Position numbers and translations under genes: made by a program. Of a stretch of 11,902 nucleotides of DNA, positions 6,727 through 11,902 are shown piece by piece. Under the pieces are notes generated by a model. The model was given only the letters and a program-made list of their open reading frames with translations, did not search any database and was not told the DNA's origin. This DNA is from Eubacteriales Family XIII. Incertae Sedis bacterium (lineage in GTDB: Bacteria; Bacillota; Clostridia; Peptostreptococcales; Anaerovoracaceae). Numbering within the stretch: position 1 is the stretch's first letter; every line of letters begins with the position of its first letter. The DNA lies in assembly GCA_031283865.1 (NCBI GenBank), contig JAITAX010000022.1, positions 1 to 11,902 of the forward strand, in the 5' to 3' direction.

Positions 6727-7409
6727 TGCTTTCTCCCCATCGCTCTGTCTTCTGTGATCTTCCCGTCGGACAGGCACACGACGCGCCGCGCCATCTCGGC
6801 GATGTTCATATCGTGCGTGATGAGGACGACCGTGTTGCCCTCATCGTTCAGTTTGCGCATGAACTCCAGCACCTCCTTGCCCGTCTTTGAATCCAGCGCG
6901 CCCGTAGGCTCGTCGGCCAAGATGACCGACGGATCGCCCACCAAGGCCCGCGCAATCGACACGCGCTGCTGCTGCCCGCCCGAGAGCTGAGAGGGCAGAT
7001 TTTTCAGCTTCTCGACAAGCCCGACTTTCTCAAGGGCGCGCAGTACGGGCGCCTGCCGATCCCTTTCGCCCATCCCCCTGTAGATCAGCGGAAGCTCCAC
7101 ATTCTCGAACACCGTCAACCGCGGAATCAGGTTGTACTGCTGGAAGATGAAGCCGAGCGTCTTGTTGCGGATAAAGGCCTGCTCGTCGTCTTTCATGGCG
7201 CCCACGTCCTGCCCGTTCAGCAGGTAGCGGCCCTCCGTCGGCACGTCGAGGCAGCCGATGATGTTCATACAGGTGGACTTGCCCGAGCCGGACTGCCCTA
7301 TGATCGCAACAAACTCGCCCTCCTCTATCGTAAGGCTCACGCCGTCGAGCGCGTGGACGGGTTCGTCGCCCATCGGGTAGATCTTGTATACGTCCTCAAG
7401 CCTGATCAC
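6723..7409 (-). CDS. ABC transporter ATP-binding protein (MacB/LolD-type)
   Basis: ATPase of 228 residues that powers the adjacent permease from the cytoplasmic side. All motifs are intact: Walker A GQSGSGKST (38-46, catalytic-site Lys44), Q-loop Gln90 in FIFQQYNL, signature LSGGQQQR (142-149), Walker B VILADEP with Glu167, the D-loop ALDSKT, and switch His199 in LITHD. The motif spacing and the sequence PTGALDSKTGKEV are typical of the MacB/LolD/FtsE group. The start is GTG 7409; the binding site GGTGAGG overlaps the stop codon of the preceding fusion-protein gene, which suggests coupled translation. The stop overlaps the permease start by two bases. Confidence 0.95.
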   Translation of the reverse strand: MIRLEDVYKIYPMGDEPVHALDGVSLTIEEGEFVAIIGQSGSGKSTCMNIIGCLDVPTEGRYLLNGQDVGAMKDDEQAFIRNKTLGFIFQQYNLIPRLTVFENVELPLIYRGMGERDRQAPVLRALEKVGLVEKLKNLPSQLSGGQQQRVSIARALVGDPSVILADEPTGALDSKTGKEVLEFMRKLNDEGNTVVLITHDMNIAEMARRVVCLSDGKITEDRAMGRKH

Positions 7410-7415
7410 GGATCC

Positions 7416-9122
7416 TCACCCCCCTCCGCCCGCAGGCCGTGAACCGCCGCTCGGCGCCGTTCCGCCTTGGCCGCCGGTACCGGTGCCCGAGGGAGGGCCG
7501 CCGTATCGCTCCACGTTCACCGTCCCGGCGCCGCCCATGCCCGGACGGGCCATGCCGGGTCCCATCACCATCATTGTATTCTGCTGCAGCGCGGTCGCCT
7601 GCGCAGCCGCCGCGAGCACGACGTCGCCCTCGGAAAGCCCGCCTTTCACCTCGATGAAGTTCTCGTTGTTCAGGCCGGTTTCGACGCGCATGTAGACCGC
7701 GCCGTCCGGGGCCTCGCTTTGATCGATCTCCTCTTCCGCCGCAGTGCCGCCTTTCACAAGCGCAAGGCTGCCCCGGTTCACGGCCGTAACGGGAATCATC
7801 AGCACATCCCGCACCGAATCCACCACGATGGTCGCCGTCGCGTTCATCCCCGGCCACAGCCCATCCGTTCGGTCCGGCTTGATCTTGACGGGATAAGTCG
7901 TCACGCCGTTGCTCGAGGTTCCGAGTATGCCCACATTGTCCACGGCGCCCGAAAAGACTTGCCCCGCCAGCGCGTCCACCGTGATGATCGCCTGCTGCCC
8001 CGCTTTCACCTTGGCGATGTCCAGCTCATCCACATTGATCGTAAAGCTCATCTCGCTCATGTCCGCGATCACGGCCATCACCGTCTTTGTCGAGGTTTCG
8101 AGGGAATCTCCGGCTTTCACGCTCTTCGATATGACGGAGCCGGAGATCGGCGCGGTCAGCTCGTAGTCGGCAAGCTGTTTCGCCGCGTTCTCATAGGACA
8201 GCTCCGCCTCGCGCAGGGACAGATAGCCCTCTTTCAGACTGTCGGCCGCCGTATCGCTCGACAGCGCGGCAATCGGCGCGCCCGCGCCGATGTTCTCACC
8301 CGTCAGCACGTGAAGCTTCTCCACCATGCCGCCGGCCTGTGCCGTGACGACTTTCTCCGTGCCGCCTTTCAGTTCGCCGCCCTCATAGCTGCTCAGGCCG
8401 CCCGCTTCGACGCTCACGAAAGTACCCGCGGACAGCAGCCCCGGATTCTCAACGCTTATATCCACGTCTTTCACCGTGACGTAACCGTCCGCAATGCGGC
8501 TTGAGTCGTAGACTTTCGTAATCGCCCCGTCCAGCACCTCAAAGGTGTTCTCCACCGTCACGCGAACGGACTGCCCCGCGCGAAGCTGCGCCGCGTCGCC
8601 CTCGCTGAACGGGATGCGGGCCGTCAGCTTGCGGTCGTCCACGACTTTCGCGACGCGCCCGCCCGTGTTCACATTGTCGCCCTCCTGCACGTAAAGCTCG
8701 GCAACCCTGCCGGCGATGGGCGCGGTGACGACGAGACCGGAATGGGACGCCACGACCTTTTCATAGTTCATGCGCGATTTTTCCAGCGAAAGATTTGCCC
8801 GTTCAAGGGAATTTTGCATCTCCGAGGTGTCGAACGTGTACAGCAGCTGCCCTTTCTCGACGCTGTCACCCTCGCGAAAGGTGTCGCTCAGCACCTCGCC
8901 GCCCACGAGAGAAACGACCTCGTACTGCGCGACCGGGGCAAGGGTCCCCGAGCCGGAGAGCGATACCGTGATGTCGCCGCGCGTCACCGTGAACTCCGTG
9001 TACTCCAAAGCCTCAGCTTTCTGCGAGAACAAAAATCGCCCGCCGAACAGAATCGCGCAGACCGCGACGACCGCGACAACCGCGATTGTGACGCCGCGCC
9101 TTTTAGTAAACATCTTCTTCAA
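7416..9122 (-). CDS. HlyD/MacA-type membrane fusion protein with an apparent internal duplication
   Basis: Extracytoplasmic adaptor of the exporter, 568 residues, whereas MacA-like adaptors usually have about 370-420. A single N-terminal membrane helix (11-30) anchors it. Lipoyl half-motifs appear four times: EVVSLVGGEVLSDTFREGDSV (68-88), TAPIAGRVAELYVQEGDNV (133-151), VVTAQAGGMVEKLHVLTGENI (258-278) and TAPISGSVISKSVKAGDSL (323-341). Short helical hairpin segments lie at about 101-127 and 293-319. Each pair is followed by a barrel-like segment (166-242 and 358-434). The membrane-proximal domain is near 437-505. The tail 516-568 is Met/Gly-rich and then Gly/Pro/Ser/Thr-rich. The start is TTG 9122, with GGGAGG six bases upstream; ATG 9113, three codons in, is the alternative but lies too far from that site. 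It begins 12 bases after the kinase stop. Confidence 0.92.
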   Translation of the reverse strand: MKKMFTKRRGVTIAVVAVVAVCAILFGGRFLFSQKAEALEYTEFTVTRGDITVSLSGSGTLAPVAQYEVVSLVGGEVLSDTFREGDSVEKGQLLYTFDTSEMQNSLERANLSLEKSRMNYEKVVASHSGLVVTAPIAGRVAELYVQEGDNVNTGGRVAKVVDDRKLTARIPFSEGDAAQLRAGQSVRVTVENTFEVLDGAITKVYDSSRIADGYVTVKDVDISVENPGLLSAGTFVSVEAGGLSSYEGGELKGGTEKVVTAQAGGMVEKLHVLTGENIGAGAPIAALSSDTAADSLKEGYLSLREAELSYENAAKQLADYELTAPISGSVISKSVKAGDSLETSTKTVMAVIADMSEMSFTINVDELDIAKVKAGQQAIITVDALAGQVFSGAVDNVGILGTSSNGVTTYPVKIKPDRTDGLWPGMNATATIVVDSVRDVLMIPVTAVNRGSLALVKGGTAAEEEIDQSEAPDGAVYMRVETGLNNENFIEVKGGLSEGDVVLAAAAQATALQQNTMMVMGPGMARPGMGGAGTVNVERYGGPPSGTGTGGQGGTAPSGGSRPAGGGG

Positions 9123-9134
9123 TTTTAACCTCCC

Positions 9135-10580
9135 TTACGCCGAAATCAGCGGCAGCATAAACCAAAACGTCACGCCGCTCGCGTTGTTGATTAACCCGTA
9201 GGTGCCGCCGTGCGCGTTTATGATCGTTTTCACGATGTACAGCCCAAGCCCCGCGTGGTTCTCCTCCTCGCGCACGCGCGCGCGATCCGTCTTGTAAAAG
9301 CTCTCCCACACGCGGCTCACATCTTCCTGCGCAATCGCCTTGCCCTCGTTGAACACGGAAAAGAACGCGTGCGCGCCCGAGCGCCGCAGCGACACGGCAA
9401 CGCGCCCGCCCGCAGCCGTATGCGACACGGCGTTCACAATATAGTTCTTGACGGCCTGCTCCAGATAGTGCGCGTCGCCCTCGATTGAAAGCCCCTCTTG
9501 CAGATCCGTTTCGAGCCGTATATTGCCGAACAGCACGTCCATGCGCGCGAGTACGCCCATGCAGAACTCGGAAAAATCGAGCGTCTCCGCTTTCATGCCC
9601 GAAAGCCCGTTTTCGAGTGAGGAGATGTCGAGCAGGCTCTTCGCCATCGCGTCCAGCTTGTTCACCTCATCGATGATCGTGTCGCAGTAAAAATCCTTGT
9701 CCGCCGCGTCGATGTTGTTCTTCAGATTTTCGCTGTACAACTGCAAGAGGCAGAGCGGCGTCTTGAACTCGTGCGACACATTGGCAACGAACTCGCGGCG
9801 CATCCGATCCAAATGCAGTTGCCGGTCGATGTCGGACTGCAAGCGTTCGTTCTTATCCCGCAGATCGGCGATCATGCGCTCCAGATTCCCCGCCATCGCG
9901 TTGATGCTCACCGACAGGTCCGAAAGCTCGGCGGTGCTCAGGTTTTCGTCCGCGCGCGCGTCGAAGCGCAGGGCCGCCACATTCTGCGCGACGAGGCCGA
10001 TTGCGCGGATCGGCCTTGAAAAGCGCCGCGCGAACACGAGCGCGCATACGACGCCGAGCAGAAGAACAATCGCGGAGATGCGCAGGTTCGCGACGGAGAG
10101 CAGGCGCACGCCGGATTCTATGGACTCTACGGGCGTTTCGATGATGGCGTAGCGCGCCTCCCCCCTGTAATCAAACCGGCCGTTCAGCAGGATCACGGTC
10201 TCGCCGCCCTGCCTGCGCTGCGCCACCTGCGCCCGCGCGTCCTCGGGAAAGGCGGCGCGGTCAAAGGGACCCACGAACAGAAAGCGCTGCCGTATCAGCG
10301 GGATATCGACATTCCGGCTGCTGTACACGAGCCCCTTGTCGCTGAAAATCAGTACGTCTATATTATCCCCCTCCGCTTTCTCCGTCAGCCGGTAGATGAA
10401 ATCGGGATCGTCCGAATAGTTTGCGGGAATTGCGCCGAACAGCTTGTTGACGGCGGATTTTTTCTGCTCGATCAGAAAAGGCCCCGAGAGAAACACGTTG
10501 AATACCAGCTGACACAGCAGCGTCGCCAGAACGAGAGCGCAGGTGAAGATCATCATTTTCGTGGCAATCGAAATCTTCAT
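9135..10580 (-). CDS. Two-component sensor histidine kinase (HAMP-HisKA-HATPase)
   Basis: Membrane kinase of 481 residues. Membrane helices at about 9-31 and 165-185 flank an extracytoplasmic sensor of about 130 residues that I do not recognise. HAMP follows (about 186-240, FSRPIRAIG), then a coiled linker, HisKA with phospho-acceptor His270 in VSHEFKTPL, and HATPase with the N-box NYIVNAVSH (379-387, key Asn383), a diverged G1 box NEGKAI in place of D-x-G-x-G, F-box VWESFYKTDRAR (424-434 region) and G2 GLGLYIVKTI (444-453). The N-E-G form of G1 occurs in active kinases of Bacillota, so loss of activity is not implied. Its ATG overlaps the regulator stop (ATGA), and GAGGCGG lies just upstream. 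It should phosphorylate the adjacent regulator in response to an envelope signal, perhaps the exporter's substrate. Confidence 0.95.
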   Translation of the reverse strand: MKISIATKMMIFTCALVLATLLCQLVFNVFLSGPFLIEQKKSAVNKLFGAIPANYSDDPDFIYRLTEKAEGDNIDVLIFSDKGLVYSSRNVDIPLIRQRFLFVGPFDRAAFPEDARAQVAQRRQGGETVILLNGRFDYRGEARYAIIETPVESIESGVRLLSVANLRISAIVLLLGVVCALVFARRFSRPIRAIGLVAQNVAALRFDARADENLSTAELSDLSVSINAMAGNLERMIADLRDKNERLQSDIDRQLHLDRMRREFVANVSHEFKTPLCLLQLYSENLKNNIDAADKDFYCDTIIDEVNKLDAMAKSLLDISSLENGLSGMKAETLDFSEFCMGVLARMDVLFGNIRLETDLQEGLSIEGDAHYLEQAVKNYIVNAVSHTAAGGRVAVSLRRSGAHAFFSVFNEGKAIAQEDVSRVWESFYKTDRARVREEENHAGLGLYIVKTIINAHGGTYGLINNASGVTFWFMLPLISA

Positions 10581-11275
10581 GCTTCCGCCTCAAAGCTGTA
10601 CTCGAAGCGATAGCCGATGCGATGGACCGTCTTGATCCATTCGCCGCAGGGTCCCAGCTTGCTCCGCAGTTGCTTGACGTGGGTATCGACCGTGCGCGCG
10701 TCGCCCTCGAACGCGTAGCCCCACACCTCGTTCAATATCTGTTCGCGCGTCAGCGCCCTGCTGCGATTCGCGGCGAGGCAGCACAGCAAATCGAACTCCT
10801 TGGGCGTGAGTTCAACGCGCTTCCCGCCGAGTGAAACGAAACGCTGCGCCGGGGCGATGCACAGCGGCCCGATCTCGATCTCGCCGGCCGGCCCCTTGCC
10901 GGCCCGCTTCAGCACGGCTTCCACGCGGGCGAGCAGCAAGGAGGTCGAAAAAGGCTTGGGGATGTAATCGTCCGCGCCGTGCCGAAAACCCGCAATCTGA
11001 TCGTATTCCTCGGCCCGCGCGGTCAGCATAATGGCGGGAATGTTCGAATCGCGGCGAATCTCTTTCAAAACGGAGAAGCCGTCGGCCACGGGCATCATGA
11101 CATCGAGCAGCAGCAAATCGATCTTCGTGCTGTGTTCGTAAAAGACGTCTATGGCCTCGCCGCCGTCAAAGGCTTCGAGCGTGCGATAGCCGCGCGCGTT
11201 GAAGAAATCGCGCAGCGCTTTCGTGATCTTCGCCTCATCGTCCACTATTAAGATGCAGGGTTTCCCGTCCCACAT
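10577..11275 (-). CDS. OmpR/PhoB-family response regulator, first gene of the operon
   Basis: DNA-binding regulator of 232 residues. The receiver (about 7-123) has acidic residues D12/D13 in ILIVDDE, phospho-acceptor Asp58 in LLLLDVMMP, Thr85 in IMLTARAEE and Lys107 in YIPKPF. The winged helix (about 134-227) shows VELTPKEFDLL, the recognition-helix region ARTVDTHVKQLRSKLG and the wing IKTVHRIGYRF. The start is ATG 11275, with GAGGCGG eight bases upstream; a TTG at 11323 would add 16 residues that are not typical of the family and has a poorly spaced binding site. It is translationally coupled to the kinase by an ATGA overlap. It probably activates this operon through the 11-bp direct repeat in front of it. 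Confidence 0.95.
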   Translation of the reverse strand: MWDGKPCILIVDDEAKITKALRDFFNARGYRTLEAFDGGEAIDVFYEHSTKIDLLLLDVMMPVADGFSVLKEIRRDSNIPAIMLTARAEEYDQIAGFRHGADDYIPKPFSTSLLLARVEAVLKRAGKGPAGEIEIGPLCIAPAQRFVSLGGKRVELTPKEFDLLCCLAANRSRALTREQILNEVWGYAFEGDARTVDTHVKQLRSKLGPCGEWIKTVHRIGYRFEYSFEAEA

Positions 11276-11368
11276 GGCATAATCCGCCTCGGCCCGGCCG
11301 CTTGGCTTGCAACCGACGGACAAGCCTCACACGGGAGACCGCCCGCCGTTCGCGCGTTTACTCGTTTA

Positions 11369-11402
11369 AATATACTGCCACTTTGTGATGAACTTGTGAG
11401 AA
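11369..11402 (-). promoter_or_regulatory. Candidate promoter with 11-bp direct repeat, likely binding site of the operon's own regulator
   Basis: Read on the plus strand, TTTGTGATGA (11382-11391) and CTTGTGAGAA (11393-11402) share TTGTGA at exactly 11 bp spacing (11383-11388 and 11394-11399). This is the head-to-tail arrangement OmpR/PhoB-family dimers use. On the minus strand a TATATT -10 element (plus 11369-11374) lies just downstream, with no recognisable -35 hexamer 16-18 bases before it. The repeats cover that -35 region, which suits an activator-dependent promoter. The leader to ATG 11275 would be about 85-90 bases. Confidence 0.45.
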
Positions 11403-11425
11403 ATGAAAAAAACATCCGAAAGGCA

Positions 11426-11487
11426 TAAAAAAAGAGCGCCTGCGTTGATTCGCTTTTGGGATAAGCTTGCGAATCGGCATGGCGCTC
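11426..11487 (-). terminator. Intrinsic terminator of the GGDEF gene
   Basis: On the minus strand GAGCGCC (11487-11481) pairs with GGCGCTC (11439-11433), and inside it GATTCGC (11475-11469) pairs with GCGAATC (11452-11446). The two helices are joined by a small internal loop and closed by a loop of about 16 bases. Seven T residues (11432-11426) follow directly. The stem begins 10 bases after the GGDEF stop codon. It separates that gene from the two-component/exporter operon downstream. Confidence 0.85.
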
Positions 11488-11496
11488 GGTGTGCGC

Positions 11497-11902
11497 TCAA
11501 AGCGCCGTCATTTCCTGCGGGGTTTCGTGCGGCGCGTACTCCCGCACCGTCGTTTTGTTGCGGCCGCTGCGCTTCGATTCGTACAGGGCCTCGTCCGCTG
11601 TCTTCAGCACCTCGTGCGTAGGCGTATCCGCAGCGGGTCGCACGACGCAGACGCCGACGCTGATGGAGACGTAAGACGAAACCTCCGTGCGCGCGCTCGG
11701 GATCTTCAGCGCCTGCAAGTTTTCGCGGGCCTTGTCCGCAAGCATGAGGTCCTCATCCCTCTTCGCCTCGAAGACCAGCAGGAACTCTTCGCCGCCGTAG
11801 CGGCTCACGATATCCGAGGCGCGGCGAAAGCTCTGTTGCAGACAGTCCGCGACCTGCATCAGGCATTTGTCCCCCTCCAAGTGACCGAACGCATCGTTGT
11901 AG
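11497..11902 (-). CDS. GGDEF-domain diguanylate cyclase, C-terminal part (gene enters from the right edge)
   Basis: The last 134 residues of a protein whose N-terminus and sensor region lie outside the window. It begins within the GGDEF fold: YNDAFGHLEGD is the substrate-binding stretch just after the metal-binding Asp. The active-site loop is RYGGEEF, a catalytically competent variant, and the later SISVGV and ADEALYESKRSGRN elements complete the domain. An inhibitory I-site RxxD (RASD) lies exactly five residues before GGEEF, so product feedback by cyclic di-GMP is expected. The enzyme makes cyclic di-GMP from two GTP. The protein ends about 20 residues after the domain, with no EAL domain following. 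The coding frame continues unbroken to 11902; a TTG at 11880 lies inside the domain and is not the start. Confidence 0.93.
   Translation of the reverse strand, partial: YNDAFGHLEGDKCLMQVADCLQQSFRRASDIVSRYGGEEFLLVFEAKRDEDLMLADKARENLQALKIPSARTEVSSYVSISVGVCVVRPAADTPTHEVLKTADEALYESKRSGRNKTTVREYAPHETPQEMTAL

Noticed and set aside
7467..8504. Plus-strand open frame of 345 codons opposite the membrane fusion protein
   Set aside because: It is the antisense shadow of a gene with clear lipoyl motifs; no family resemblance is seen.
10577..11323. Longer response regulator beginning at TTG 11323
   Set aside because: It adds 16 residues before the receiver, with GAGG almost touching the start codon; ATG 11275 has a properly spaced binding site and the usual family N-terminus.

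Overview
The window looks like GC-rich (roughly 60%) chromosomal DNA from an anaerobic Gram-positive-type bacterium, most likely class Clostridia (Bacillota). The reasons are three S-layer homology (SLH) repeats on a secreted protein, strong GGAGG-type ribosome binding sites, frequent GTG/TTG starts, and a MacAB-type ABC exporter paired with an OmpR-type two-component system. The assignment rests on style and gene content and is an inference. No rRNA, tRNA, CRISPR array, insertion sequence or phage gene is visible.

Layout from left to right. (1) Positions 1-2648, minus strand: a large membrane-bound hybrid histidine kinase (7TM-like region, GAF, HisKA/HATPase, two receivers). Its second receiver is interrupted by an in-frame TAG at 153-155, yet the same frame continues as good receiver sequence to the window edge. 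(2) Positions 2649-2933: a divergent, AT-rich regulatory region with a good promoter in each direction, two sets of short tandem repeats, a perfect 9-bp dyad and five TTTGAA/TTCAAA hexamers. (3) Positions 2934-3578, plus strand: an FMN nitroreductase of the PnbA/NfnB type. (4) Positions 3579-3660: a convergent terminator region. (5) Positions 3661-11275, minus strand: six tightly packed genes that read as one operon, in transcription order response regulator, sensor kinase, membrane fusion protein, ABC ATPase, MacB/FtsX-type permease, SLH protein. (6) Positions 11276-11425: the promoter region of that operon, with an 11-bp direct repeat suited to an OmpR-family regulator. (7) Positions 11426-11902, minus strand: a terminator and the C-terminal end of a GGDEF diguanylate cyclase that enters from the right.

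How the parts work together. The kinase and regulator probably sense an envelope or drug stress and activate their own operon. The ATPase and permease form a MacB-like mechanotransmission exporter, and the fusion protein is its extracytoplasmic adaptor. The last gene, a secreted SLH protein, would sit in the cell wall just outside the adaptor. Two points make this operon unusual: the adaptor appears to carry a duplicated lipoyl/hairpin/barrel module, and an SLH wall protein occupies the place where an outer partner might be expected. The cargo is unknown. The nitroreductase and hybrid kinase are a separate divergent pair that may share a regulator.
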